Positions 24,201 through 35,800 of a DNA stretch of 64,000 nt are shown here, piece by piece. The stretch's first letter is position 1. The number at the start of each line of letters is the position of its first letter. Below the pieces are notes generated by a model. It saw nothing but the letters and a program-made list of their open reading frames with translations. It ran no database searches and had not been told where the DNA came from. This DNA is from Trichobilharzia szidati (Eukaryota > Platyhelminthes > Trematoda > Strigeidida > Schistosomatidae). Location of the stretch: the NCBI GenBank assembly GCA_944472155.2, contig OX235275.1, forward strand, positions 27,332,865 to 27,396,864, in the 5' to 3' direction. The position numbers and the translations under genes are program-made.

Positions 24201-27200
24201 AACAGTAGATAACCGAAGAGAAGAAATAACTGTCTTTTTGAAAGTGCTACTCGGAAGCAACAACTCAAAATAATTTATCCGAGATACCATGAAGATGCAT
24301 AGAAGGAGGTTGAGAACAGGTAATGACAAGAAGGAAGATGGCATAACCACAGCGACAATACCATACGAAATGGGTTTATCAGAGTCGCTGTTGGACTAAT
24401 CCTCTGAATGTTGGGATTCATACCACGTTTAACCTAATGAATCCAACTAACCAGAAATAAAATAAGTCAGCTAAACGGTCCAAAATCAATGATGGAATAA
24501 ATTAGCAGTGTAATTTACAAAATGATATCGTGTGCTGAATGTCGAACTAAATATGCCGGTTAGACGTCTAGATCATCGTTGAAAATAAGAGCGAATGGAC
24601 ATATACGACTGACTGAGTGTTATCCAACAAGGAAGCAAGTGTACAATAATTCAGAAGAAAATTCGTCCACAGCTGCACATGCAGAGAACGAAATCCACAG
24701 CAATGATTGTGACGAGATTTGCATTCTGGAATCTAATATGAACAAATGAAAAGAGAGACTATTAACGACGGAGTCTGTATTACTGAGAGACGTCACTCTG
24801 GATACATGTGACAAGGCTGACTTAACCTCACGACTGTCAGCGACCTGGAATATAATTCACGATACAGAAAACTGAGTGGAACGAATCTGAACTAAGCACA
24901 CACAAATGACTACAAATCACAAATGTGTGAATTGAAGCAAATATCAAAACAACAACTCATCATCATTTTGTGTAAAATATCGATATACAACTACAATTAA
25001 TTTGGTCTACTCTATATTGCGCAGACGTTCAACTGACATGAAATAATATCACTTCACCAGCCGACACCATGTGCAGGAAATCGGCACGCATCGAAGTCAA
25101 GAAGGTGCTTTCAAGTGCCAAACAGTTGTTTTCTCAATATCTTCTGAAGAATATTGTGCGAAATTTGTTTCAATGTATTTCATAGTGTACGTTCTGCGTA
25201 ACTACACACAACAATTCTTTTGACAGAATACTTATTCCTTTTGAGAAATTCATCAACAGGTAAGCACGTGTGCATTGAAATAATTTCAGTTACCTGACTT
25301 CATAATCCCTGGAGGTGGAATTAGCGGAACCAGCACCAATGTGTTCACTGGCTTTTCCCCAACGTTCCCATGGAGTTACTGTGTATCACGAATGCATTCA
25401 ATCAATGAACATGAAGATATTATTTATGATTCGCCTATCAGTTAGTCAGTTGATTCGATATTAGTCAGAATGTTTCGTGACTGCCTAACTACAGGAACAC
25501 AGAGTTGCATCCACTTGAGAAGGTATTTGTCGGTGAAACTGTGCACTGAACTTCAGTCAATCATTGCGACAGAGATGCAGACGCATTCGCGAATAGTCCC
25601 TATCCAGACATTAGCGGAAATAAAAACAAGCACGTAGTTCAGGGAACAGTTTCTTTCGGAGACGAATTGACTCACTTAGCTCTACAGTGGAATTATTATC
25701 ACAGAACTAGATAACGCATGTGCCGAAATATTTGTGCATGCATCAGTTCAAATGTCACTGCAAATCACCTTCCGGCGGTTTCTCAACGTGACTAAAATCT
25801 TCATGACAAAAACGCAATGATACTTCCACTTCCTTTACAGATGAATGGAATGAACTGAATACAATCGTATTTGAATGTGAGTGATTTGAAGTCTGGTTTA
25901 GAAATTTTCATCTAGTTATCTTCCTGATGTTCTATGATGGCATTTCTGTGTTTCGATGTTGCGCTTGTGTGGGTCATTGTATTTATTTCAGTGAAGAATT
26001 CGCCACGAACCTGATCAGTGGATGAGTCACTGAATGCAAATATCAAGAGGCAAATGACGGATTTCTCCTGATTTGAGACCCGCCTCAGACGGCTGCAACA
26101 ATAGCAACAATATCATCAATTGCACCATGGATCGAACACGCCTAGTCCACGATGCTGCCACTAAGGTGGAATTGAGCAACCTCTTGAATTCGAAAATTCT
26201 TACTCACGGATCCGAGACTGTCAGCAATCAATGCCATAGATGAGCATGCAGATTTCTGATGCCGCTGGCGTTCGCTGATTCAGTCTGAAAAATTGGTGTT
26301 GTTGTTTTGAGACAGCACTTCAGAGATAATAAGCAGTGACATTGTCATCTCATGGTGAAATACAATTCGCTCACGAAAAGCCTTCATCTAAGTCAATGTG
26401 CCATTTGTTTATTTCATTTCCACAGATATTCGAAAGAATAAGGCTTATGTTCCACAAGGTAAGCAAGAAGCAACCGAATTCATCGCCTACTCGCTCGAGT
26501 AGTGAAAGTGTCTCCATTACACTATTTACCGTCCCAGTATTCAAGGATACCAATTCATTGAGACAACAACACACAAGGCGGAAATAGAAAGTGTATTCGG
26601 TGGAATACAGTTGAGCTGTAAGACATGTAATACTTCGATTGGACACAGACTGATGTCATGCCTGTAATCCTTGGCGTTTGCTGCAGACTGAATTGTATCG
26701 GTCAAGTTTGCAATGTGGCCACCAACAAGCTGGGTGGATCTCCAACACAGTGCACTCAGAATTCTTGTTATCAGATGATTGGAGGCAATTGACAGGAGGC
26801 TTTCCTAGGCTCAGGCTTTCGTGCTTGTTGACTGACACTAGTGAGCAATGCAGTCCTGCAGGATGTCAGTCACGGTTTCGAATAGCCAACTGGCTCAGTG
26901 TCGACGCCTCTGACTGCAGGAGGCATGAGATCCTTGAGGATCGCAAATGCGCCTTGTTGACTGGTGATTGCCAACAAGCAGGAGACCTAGGTGAGTCAGG
27001 GCTTCCTGATCAGTGGATGAGTCACTGAATGCAAATATCAAGAGGCAAATGACGGATTTCTCCTGATTTGAGACCCGCCTCAGACGGCTGCAACAATAGC
27101 AACAATATCATCAATTGCACCATGGATCGAACACGCCTAGTCCACGATGCTGCCACTAAGGTGGAATTGAGCAACCTCTTGAATTCGAAAATTCTTACTC

Positions 27201-29510
27201 ACGGATCCGAGACTGTCAGCAATCAATGCCATAGATGAGCATGCAGATTTCTGATGCCGCTGGCGTCCACTGATTCAGTCTGAAAAGTTGGTGTTGTTGT
27301 TTTGAGACAGCACTTCAGTTATAATAAGCAATGACATTGTCATTTCATGGTGAAATATAATTCGCTCACGAAAAGCCTTCATCTAAGTCAATGTGCCATT
27401 TATTTATTTCATTTTCACAGATATTCGAAAGAATAAGGCTTATGTTCCAAAAGGTAAGCAAGAAGCAACCGAATTCATTGCCTACTCGCTCGAGTAGTGA
27501 AAGTGTCTCCATTACACTATCTACCATCCCAGTATTCAAGGATACCAATTCATTGAGACAACAAGACACAAGGCGAAAATAGAAAGTGTATTCGGTGGAA
27601 TACAGCTGAGCTGTAAGACGTGTAATACTTCGATTGGACACAGACTGGTGTCATGCCAGTTATCCTTGGCGTTTTCTGCAGACTGAATTCTATCAGTCAA
27701 GTTTGCAATGTGGCCACCAACAAGCTGTGTGGATCTCCAGCATGTTTTACTCAGAAATCTTGTCACCAGATGGTTGTAGGCAATTGACAGGAGGCCCTTC
27801 TTTTCTGAGGGTTTCGTGCTTGTTGTCTGACACTAGTGAGCAATGCAGTCCTGCAGGATGTCAGTCACGGTTTCGAATAGCCAACTGGCTCAGTGTCGAC
27901 GTCTCTGACTGCAGGAGGCATGAGATCCTTGAGGATCGCAAATGCGCCTTGTTGACTGGTGATTGCCAACAAGCAGGGGACCTAGGTGAGTCAGGGCTTC
28001 CTTCAGATGAATCCATCAAACCATTTAATAATAAAAAATGTAATAGCAGATGGTTAATTCTGATTGGCGTTAGAATGAGGCGAACTGTGGATAGTCAAAT
28101 GTTCTTTCAGACAAATAACTCACGAACACGCTTCGAATTTCACCACACGAATGTAGTCAACAGGAATGAGAATCAGTCGACACTAAGAAAGATTCAATTT
28201 GTGTTCATGGAATCATAGTCTGTACAGTTTCGTAAGGTGTTATCGTTCGAATAGGCAGATACGTGTCTATCAGTTAGTTGGAATGCTCAACACTTCAGTT
28301 GACGTAGTCATGAGAGAAGTTTACTGAGTAAGGCTGGTTGAAAGTAAAGGAAATATCACAGTTTTACACGGTCTTCGCAATCAATGCTGACTGTTTCGAT
28401 CAAATTTGTGAAGAATCATGCCTGTGAGTACAACCGATGCCGTCTGTCCTAGGATCGTTCTCACTTATGTGAAACTATCACATCCCACAGCAATCAGATG
28501 TGATGTGCCATGATTGATTGACTGATCTCATCAAAACTCACACGTATCAGCCGATATTTATATTTCAAAATATCATGCTATCATTTCATTCTACGTAACG
28601 TAAATTTCATGTCACTGCTTTCAATGGCCTCTGCCAACACGTGACAACTCCTCTCCAATTGGTTTCATTCTTTTCAGATGATCCGAATGCAAGAGAAAAG
28701 CTTGCTAAAGCAGGTTTGTACACGTGGATTTTCTCCCTCTTCTTCTCCTTGTTCTGCTGCGTCAATCTTCATTATACCCTCCTGAATCTGTATTGTCTGT
28801 TAACATAAGATGATCCACTTGTCAGTTCATCCACCAGTAGTTCATCGCTCAAACTGAGGATAACCCACTCAGACTACTTATGTTAACTCAACACATTTCG
28901 ATGGAGAGTGTGTTTGTGCCAGCGATTCACTGACAGTCTACACCTACCCAGAATCTCCACTTGCCAAATAGCAATGGGTTTCACCTGGGATTAAGATCCA
29001 AATAAGATAGATACGGAAGCTTGCAATTCGGCCAGCTTGGGCCAGCTTTCTGTGCCAATGAAATGGAGAAGCAGATTTTCTGAAGGCTCTTTTACAAGGT
29101 AAAGATTCATTTGACGCTACTTATCAAGAGAGTGATTGAATCCAATAGATGAATAGAAGTTTGTGTTGGCGTGATTTGTGATCTGGATAGGTAGTCAGTA
29201 GGGAGTCGATTGTCTCGCCAGGCAGGATATTCAGCGTCCACTTTGCAGTTGAACCGTCTAGCTCACAGTGAACTCAATACTGCAATATCATTCACCGGAG
29301 GGCAGAATTGAAGCAACATTCTCATTTGATTCCTAGACAACTTTCATGTTGTGTATGAAGTAATCATTTGCAGGGATAAGACTGGCAACACGACTGATCA
29401 CGAGTCGAGAACCATTGAAAAATAAGTATGGCGGACTACACAGCTATTTCGTCAGCCTAGTTTTCGGCTCATCGCCACTACACACATGCTCTCGTTGGAG
29501 ACCAGAATAA
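18239..29510 (+). CDS. Micro-exon gene (MEG-like), copy 1, most complete model
   Basis: Plus-strand model with exons SPx 18239-18293, c 18368-18397, d 20200-20235, (alternative first exon SPy 20497-20545), e 23318-23350, f 25227-25259, a 26426-26458, a' 27421-27453, b 28678-28713 and a tentative last exon 29374-29510. All internal exons are multiples of 3 and phase 1-1; no stop arises within any of them or at any junction. The coding length is only about 0.4 kb over 11 kb. Known biology: this layout defines schistosome micro-exon genes, whose products are secreted from glands of intramammalian stages and vary through exon skipping. The hydrophobic first exons fit secretion. Peculiarities: two possible first exons, exon a present twice through a local duplication, and introns carrying RTE and PLE relics. 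Two overlapping genes (one starting at SPx, one at SPy) are an equally valid reading. Confidence 0.68.
18368..18397 (+). CDS. Micro-exon c, copy 1 (30 bp)
   Basis: Acceptor CACTATCAG, donor GTGAGTGTG; 30 bp, phase 1-1, encoding (E)FGDDLSGLA. The intron to SPx is only 74 bp. Its counterparts are 32949-32978 (identical) and 44972-45001 (strongly diverged, same length). Confidence 0.8.
18640..19160 (+). pseudogene. Second RTE-like relic, in intron c-d, unit 1
   Basis: Plus-strand remnant with pieces matching DLDFADDL, an EIQVVKVTEQQG block and KSVWKAAALRIRKTIQISNT (equivalent to KSVWRSTALSIKNKIRIFNS). Frameshifts and stops throughout. The same relic lies in unit 2 at about 33225-33740. Confidence 0.6.
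20200..20235 (+). CDS. Micro-exon d, copy 1 (36 bp)
   Basis: Acceptor TTTCGCACACTACAG, donor GTAAGTTG; 36 bp, phase 1-1, encoding (R/G)HPKTTEPPVVT, a Pro/Thr-rich peptide that could be O-glycosylated. It is identical at 34779-34814. Confidence 0.8.
20497..20545 (+). CDS. Alternative first exon SPy, copy 1 (signal peptide)
   Basis: ATG at 20497 encodes MSQSILTTWIVSLAFV, a convincing signal-peptide core (ILTTWIVSLAFV), and ends one base into the next codon at donor GTGAGTAGG (20546). It lies in the intron between d and e, 261 bp after d. Same length and phase at 35049-35097; a remnant lacking the ATG remains on the minus strand at 60191-60218. It could start a separate gene (SPy-e-f-a-b) or serve as an internal promoter's first exon. 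Confidence 0.7.
21100..22720 (-). pseudogene. RTE-like element relic, minus strand, unit 1 only
   Basis: On the minus strand, in order: an endonuclease-end block DLYRQLQIVTDNILNGYVEIPMGG (22485-22718, equivalent to QLQ.V.D..PR.DI.I.MGD.NAK), then a CSTMIFLSMLDLNMRQTV block (about 21600, equivalent to LSPMIF...DWIMRQT), then a piece resembling ARIGKARQAF (about 21300). It has many stops. Units 2 and the inverted arm lack it: SPy to e is 2.8 kb here but 0.9 kb in unit 2, so it is a unit-1-specific insertion (about 21000-23200) into that intron. Confidence 0.62.
23318..23350 (+). CDS. Micro-exon e, copy 1 (33 bp)
   Basis: Acceptor TTTCTTACTCGCTTACAG with a strong pyrimidine tract, donor GTAAGACAAT; 33 bp, phase 1-1, encoding (D/Y)RWMKINDNTM. 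The counterpart in copy 2 (35961) encodes SWMTVGNDIE: only a WM pair and the acidic/Asn character are kept, while length, phase and splice sites are intact. Confidence 0.82.
23740..24860 (+). pseudogene. Penelope-like element relic with GIY-YIG part, unit 1
   Basis: Plus strand, in order: an RT block ADIFMDF (around 23815-23840, the start of the PLE signature GSPxSPxxADIFMxxxE, clearer in unit 2), a stretch LRVNRGLIQVLAYRMLRLST (about 24140-24200) typical of the post-RT part of PLEs, and a C-terminal CAEC..KYAG.TSRSSLKIRANGH block (about 24530-24600) that matches the GIY-YIG nuclease region. Stops and frameshifts throughout. It lies in the intron between e and f and is shared by unit 2 and the inverted arm. 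Confidence 0.65.
25227..25259 (+). CDS. Micro-exon f, copy 1 (33 bp)
   Basis: Acceptor CAATTCTTTTGACAG, donor GTAAGCACG; 33 bp, phase 1-1, encoding (E/K)YLFLLRNSST. Copy 2 (37849) encodes YSHFLRNLSR and the minus-strand copy at 63530 encodes YLFLLRNSST. Confidence 0.82.
26009..27006 (+). repeat. Local tandem duplication, first copy (about 1 kb)
   Basis: Begins with GATCAGTGGATGAGTCACTG and is followed at 27007-28003 by a second copy beginning identically. It carries an extra copy of exon a (26426). Most of it (about 26170-27000) appears identical to 12570-13410 of unit 1, whereas its first 120 bp match the second copy instead. Confidence 0.88.
26426..26458 (+). CDS. Micro-exon a, copy 1, first of two (33 bp)
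   Basis: Same splice sites, length and sequence as 12839-12871 (peptide IRKNKAYVPQ). Being followed by a second exon a at 27421, it would lengthen the protein by 11 residues without a frame change. Confidence 0.8.
27421..27453 (+). CDS. Micro-exon a', copy 1, second of two (33 bp)
   Basis: Acceptor ATTTTCACAG, donor GTAAGCAAG; 33 bp, phase 1-1, encoding (D)IRKNKAYVPK. One residue differs from the neighbouring copy at 26426. Confidence 0.8.
28678..28713 (+). CDS. Micro-exon b, copy 1 (36 bp)
   Basis: Acceptor TTCTTTTCAG, donor GTTTGT; 36 bp, phase 1-1, encoding (D)DPNAREKLAKA(G). Confidence 0.82.
29374..29510 (+). CDS. Candidate last exon, copy 1
   Basis: Acceptor ATTTGCAG, phase 1 entry, open to TAA at 29508-29510 (45 codons); it keeps VSLVFGSSPLHTCSRWRPE as in copy 0. 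Tentative. Confidence 0.33.
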
Positions 29511-30756
29511 TGTGATTACGAGACGAGCTAATAGACAATTCAGCAACTACGATCGGCCCATGACCGATGAAATACAGCTTCTGTCATTTCAGAATGCTTA
29601 TTGAGTGCAAGCGCCAGCCAGTGTGACAGGAGTAAAACTATCCTCTTGCCTAACGTGGTGTACATCACTGTCAACACTGGTGGTTGCACCACATGCATAT
29701 CACAAGATGACGGACGTTGGAATTAATGGGGCATTGGGTCAGTCGCCACTGGATTACTAACCGGAATCTGCCGGGTTCACACCTCTGCAGTGGATGTGTA
29801 CTGGTGAAGAGTACAAAACGGGGCTGGTGATACATCTGTCCTCAGTCACTGTTGGTTATGCAGTGCTTCTCTAACTGATGTGAACTCAAATTCACTCCTG
29901 CAACTTTCACAATACACTGTGAAAAAATCCAATACCAAACATTGCTATTAATTACTGCTCTATTTGTATCCTCTTATCAACTGATGCAGATTTCCTGAAC
30001 AAATTTATGAACAGTGAGCATCAATGTTTTATTACGTGATAGTTTTGTGATAGTTTGCATCTTTGAATATGAATATGTGGCCTGTAGAAGAGAGGGTGTC
30101 CACACACATGTAGACACGCGATGCATGTCACGACAACGCTGGTCATCTGAACAAGTGTTCGATTGACCATTCAACACGTCATCAAAGATAATATCAGTAC
30201 TGATACTCAATCAGCACTTTCCAATTCAACATCACTCACTGCGATCACTCAGCACCATAACGACTGTGAATCTCCTTGTAAATACAGCATACTTCGACTC
30301 AGAATGTTTGCTTGATCATCTTTTCCTGATAGAAAAGAAACGCGGCAGCCTGAAGCAAACGTCAGCAGAATTCATCTCACACTATCAGATTGTATTGTTT
30401 GTTGTCGAGATGAAATGCTGTCAATAGAAGGCGTAGAAGCATTCAGTGATTCGTTTCCATTATCGGAGAGAAACACCATGTGTAGTGCAGAGACGTGATA
30501 CTCAATGAGTTGACGAATGCATGAATGAATGAATGAATGGATGAATGATTGATTGATACGAGGAATAATTCACCTTGAAAGAAATTCGAAATATATGAGG
30601 TACATCAACCAGGTAGTTAGAAAAGCTTGAGGGTGACAAGAAGCGATAGGGAAATATCTCAACTGTGGTTGTTAGGATCTGCTGTAACACTGTGGCGTGC
30701 ACCAAATATTCATCAACCTCATTCAACAGCTAGTCATGTGACAGGGGTATATATCA

Positions 30757-31600
30757 AATGATCTACAACGGAAAACTCGGTGAGGCGTCTGAAGTGAAGA
30801 CAGCAGTGGGCCATTGGTGCTTGCCCACCATCACCGGTGACATTGTTGATTGCATCGGAGTCGACTGAGCATCCGATTTCATGGAGTGAGAAGGCAGTGA
30901 TATGCTAGACCACCGATAAGAAGACTCAAGAAGATGCGTACTTCGCGGATGATTTATGCCCAATGTGATAGTAAATCCAAAGACTTACAGGCGAATGTCG
31001 ACAAACTGGCAGAAGAGAAAGGGAGGCATGGACAGGACTTTACCGGGACCAACAGGCACCAGTCACCATCAGCCAGAGTAATTTGGCAGGATTTACTCGC
31101 TTCACTCATATAGGAGGCGTCACTCGAACTGCAGGCAGACAGAATGCATGAAGGTGTGATTAGGAAAGGCAAGACAATCCTCCGTTACTCTGGAATCAGT
31201 TTGCGAATCTCCTGCACTCTCCTGGAACGAGTTTTAGACCCTCAACACGAATGTGTAGTCTGTCAATTCTTCTACATGGATCAGAGACTTTCAGCCTGAG
31301 TCACACAGACCATTTCCAATAGACTAAATCTGAACTTTATCAACAGCTGTCCTCTTCACTGGCTCCGTTCCGAAGACTATACGGCCAGCCGGAAAGAATT
31401 AGTAGCAAGAAACCATGAGATGAAACCCGCAAGTGAGAACTTATTTCTCAACAATTATTTCAAAGAGGATGGATATGTGACAGACACACTCTGGGAAGAC
31501 TGTCGAATGACATCGCGTGGCAAGCCAAGACTCGCTTGGAACTCTAATTGTTAACAATGAATGGAGAGTGATTCAGAGGGTGACATGAAGGAGGAGCCGT
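30757..31600 (+). pseudogene. RTE-like reverse transcriptase relic, unit 2
   Basis: Copy of the unit-1 relic at 16180-17030 with the same blocks (YNGKLGEASEVKTAV, frameshifted RT core and the YGSETW-equivalent) and the same kind of damage. Confidence 0.62.
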
Positions 31601-32139
31601 GCGAGGAGGGAATTAGAGAATATTAGAAATTTAAGGACCAAATGAAGAGGAACACAGAATATATGACAGATTCATAGGGGTGTTGCTGAAGCCATTCGTT
31701 TCACTCGGAAGCCTAGAGAGCCATAGTAAACGCAATCATATAACAGCTTGCAAAGATAATGCTGTCTGCATTCAGGCACTCGACAGCATTAGGTGTGGAG
31801 AGGAATAAACAGACTTGAGGTTGAATCTTGTCTTCGCCAACAGAAGCGTGTATCATCCAACTTCAAAGTGCGAAGAAACCGATCGAATTCAGACACTCTT
31901 CACTGTATTCAAGCAACCGAAGAGAAGGATTTGATATTATGATGTGGGATAGTCAAACCACCTATATGTGGCAAGACAGCTGATAGACTCGGTGGAAGGC
32001 GAAGCACCTAAATCAATGTCAAATATCCAGGCGAAATGGAACACGTGGGTCGGGGAAAAGACTTAGGAAAATGCCGTGAAAATACTACATTATTGAGTGT
32101 AGGTTTGCAAATATTTGATTGGAACCATCACATTTACAT

Positions 32140-32790
32140 ATAGCTATTTCGTGTGTGAGTACAATAGCATTCTGAAACAAAAGTAGAGTTAAAGTTAGCT
32201 AGGTTTACTGTTCACGCCATCGAAATGTTTCTTAATTGTGACGAATAATGAGAATTGTAACTAGAGTGGTGACGATTTGTAATTGTTGACAAGGGTTTCG
32301 TAATATGAAATAGGAAGTAAGTGGAGACAATTGCCCAAAAAATACATAATGTAATGGGTGAAAGGAGAAAATAAAGATTAGTTAAGAAGAAGATGTTACT
32401 AAGATGCAATACAAAAAGGAAAACAAAACAAAGCCGTCGAACTTGGAATCATACTCAAAGTGAAGGGGAATTGTGGAGACGTTTCTTCTGTGTGCATAAG
32501 TCAGTGTTTTCTATCCGGATTGCTTAAGCCTCAGCAATGCAAAGTGAACAGAAGCTTGATTTACTCTTTCTACCCATTACATAATGTATCTTTTGAACAT
32601 GTGTCTCCTTTAACATCCTACTTCATATTATGAAACCCTAGTCAACAATTACAAATCGTCACCACTCTAGTTACAATTCTGATTATTCGTCACAGTCAGG
32701 AAACATTTGGATGACGTGAACAGTAACCTCAAATAATTTTCACTATATTTTGGTTCGACAATCCTTATGTTCTCACACACAAAATAGTTA
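32140..32790. repeat. Fold-back (inverted repeat) upstream of SPx, unit 2
   Basis: Same structure as 17555-18215: arms of about 220 bp around a loop of similar size, ending about 30 bp before the SPx ATG. Confidence 0.8.
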
Positions 32791-32819
32791 TATGTTAGTG
32801 CGATTGTACAGCCAAGGGA

Positions 32820-32874
32820 ATGAATTCGTCGAAAAGAGACTCTACATTGAACTTCGTTGTTCTTATACTTCCAA
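32820..32874 (+). CDS. First exon SPx, copy 2
   Basis: Encodes MNSSKRDSTLNFVVLILP. Against copy 1 there is one residue change (I to V) and the last exon base is A instead of G; the donor is still a good GTAAGTCGAG. Length 55 bp and phase 1 are kept. Confidence 0.65.
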
Positions 32875-35800
32875 GTAAGTCGAGAAGTTAGTCACCTAAG
32901 TCTTCCTTATTAAAATAAATAATTTTGTCTGCTTCTTCCCACTATCAGAATTCGGAGACGACTTGTCAGGCCTTGCAAGTGAGTGTGAATCATAATTTCT
33001 CTCATGATAGCTACCTTCAACCATGTGAATCAGTATATTAACATCAATACTAAATCATTTCCTCATATTTGGCCAATAATTTCGTGGAATTAAGAAAACA
33101 AGGATCGCCTGCATCTTCCTCCTTTACTGCTTGTCAAAACCACTCCCTTATTTTCCATGGTTTTGTGAAATTCCATAAGATACAAACAGCGCATATGCTT
33201 TCGCACAGTCGAAAACCACACTCACAATCATATTGTTGACTGGATAATGCCGCAGACGGTGTGTCCACAAATACAGAAATACGTTGTACCGATAGGAAGA
33301 CGGTAGAAGATCTGGACTTCGTGGACGACTAACTTTTAGTGTTCTATGGACTCAAGGACTTCCAATTGTAAGCCAACAATTTGTAAGAAGAAGCAGGAAA
33401 TACAGCACTTCCAGTGGAGATCCAGGTGGTGAAGGTAACTGAACAACAGGGAGTTCTCTTCCGTTGCTTATTCAGGGCAGTGTCGCTTCAACTCTAGGCA
33501 GCACAAATGAATATGTGAAAGGCAGGACCAAAAAAGCTAGACAGATTTTCAGATTTCATTCTGAAATCAGTGTGGAAAGCCACTGCACTCAGGATAAGGA
33601 AAACGATTCAGATTTTCAACACTGATATCCAATCAGCGCGTAATTCTGGTTGAGAGACTTAGCATGTGTATCAACAGAAGCATGTATAACCGAATTCAGA
33701 GATTTCTTGGCTGCTGCCTTTACTGGACACTGATGACATCATGGTTAGAAAGGGTGAGAAACATGAAAATCTGCCTACACAGTTTGATTGGAACGATGTG
33801 TGCTTTCTTGTGACAAATGACAATGGACGGGCAGTTCGATTCACCAGTCAGGAGCGTTTTCACAGTCGAAGAAGTGGACAACCAGAAATGAATATTTTGA
33901 GTCGTCTACAGATTCAGAAAATTTATTCAGCTCTACAGGCTCCATTGCGATCAACTCTCCACTGTCCATGGAAAGTGTAGTCTATATTCACATGCATTCT
34001 CCTCACAGGTTTGTGTTATCAAACGACATCTCATAAATCACTGCAAGACTATTCAAACCTTCACCAGTTGACGTCGTACATAAACTTAGCTCTTTGTCAG
34101 CCGAAAGACTCAACAGGATAAGGAGATAAAATCAACGTCACCCACACAATAAATTTGAACAACCGCTAAAAACACTGCATTGACCAAAGTGGACGTCCCT
34201 TTCGTCTTCATATTCATGAACATAAACTAGTCGCTGCATACGGACAAACACAGACATCAATTTGACTGAGACGAAGTTCAAATATTAGACAGACGAAACA
34301 CCAAGTATGCTGCAGAATTATTAGGAGCCTGCTTTTCCAGCGAATCGTCAATGAAATAACACAAACAATACGGAGGAAATATCACGCACAAAGATGAAAT
34401 TTCAGGTGAAGCAAACAATCAGTACAAATACAAGTAGCCTGGAGGGCGGTAAAACACACAAATCAACCAATCACATTGAAGGTGACCAGGAGAGGTGACT
34501 GAAAATCTCATGGAGGAATCTGAAGCTCAATTGTAATTGAAGTACGCGTTGAAGATGTTGCCTGGTGTGGCAGTGAAAGCTTTGCAAATAAATCATCCAA
34601 CTCAGATAACAAAACCACATCAAAATCATCAACCTGAGCTAGACATCGTCTACATCATATTTCCACACCTATAAATAAAATCTGTACCGTCAAGGAATCT
34701 CACTACTTACTATTCATGATTTATTTGTGTTCATGTTTGAATATTCGTGTATTGCTAACCCGATTTCGCACACTACAGGACATCCGAAAACAACAGAACC
34801 GCCAGTGGTGACTTGTAAGTTGAACTACCCTCTATTTCGACTAACAAATAAGCTTTTTTCTTGTCTGTCACACTGCCTGTAATATTTGATAGTGGCCTGT
34901 CATCATTTTGAGCTTTCATGCACCTTCCTTTTCTCAGACACTTCAGGTGCAATAATACTTGAATTTCCGATGAATCTACAACAAACGATCTGTTCATATG
35001 TAGCGACAGAAGGAGTTGTATGATTCAATCTACATTCTGAGGTTTGAAATGTCACAATCAATACTGACAACGTGGATTGTGAGCCTTGCTTTCGTCTGTG
35101 AGTAGGTAATGCTCCTGTTGGATGAACACAGTCAAATAATTTGGGGTCATTATCACCAAAATAATTATAATAATAAGAATAACAAATGTCTTCCGGGCAA
35201 AATCCCTGCATGTCACACAGAGTTCACAAAATATTTGTTTGCACTACATTTCCAACTCATTCATTGCTCTTCCATATGAGGTATAGACTGATCAGCATGA
35301 CGCATTTTCTTCGCCTTCCTGAAAAGTGATAAACGGTACTTCACAACCCAATTAAAACGTGCGTATGCACATTTCGATATTCAGGGAAATAACGATTGAA
35401 AATGCAAAGTAATTTGAATCACAGAGAATGTGTTACACCGTGTTGCATTCACATACAGGTATGACAAGTATTCAAGCTGGCCACCATGGACCGCAAGATA
35501 GATATGTCAAATGCACGAGCATCCTCAGGCTGCGTCACTAAGAGAATGGCATACTCGTCAGAAAAGACCAAGCATGAAGTCATCTCACATTTGCATATAC
35601 TTATAGAATCACTCACAATCATTTGATCTTCGCAGAGAATGATTGTAATGTGATATGTCTGAAGGCTTCAGATAGACACTGCTTTGCCTACTGCTCAATC
35701 ATTTATTTCAGCTACATTCTCACTACCTGGATGCTGAGGAATGGGTTTACAACTTCATTCAGATCGTCTTCATACTTCACCACGAAATGTGCCTTTCCAG

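Larger units (their letters stand above)
12448..26008 (+). repeat. Tandem unit 1 of the micro-exon array
   Basis: The sequence from 12448 onward recurs in the same order in unit 2 (27007-39330) and partly in unit 3 (39331-45130). Landmarks with matching order: exon a (12839/27421/39776), exon b (14101/28678/41077), SPx (18239/32820), exon c (18368/32949/44972), d (20200/34779), SPy (20497/35049), e (23318/35961), f (25227/37849). The offset is a constant 14.58 kb over most of units 1-2 and about 12.0-12.6 kb otherwise. Unit edges are arbitrary because homology runs through. Confidence 0.9.
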
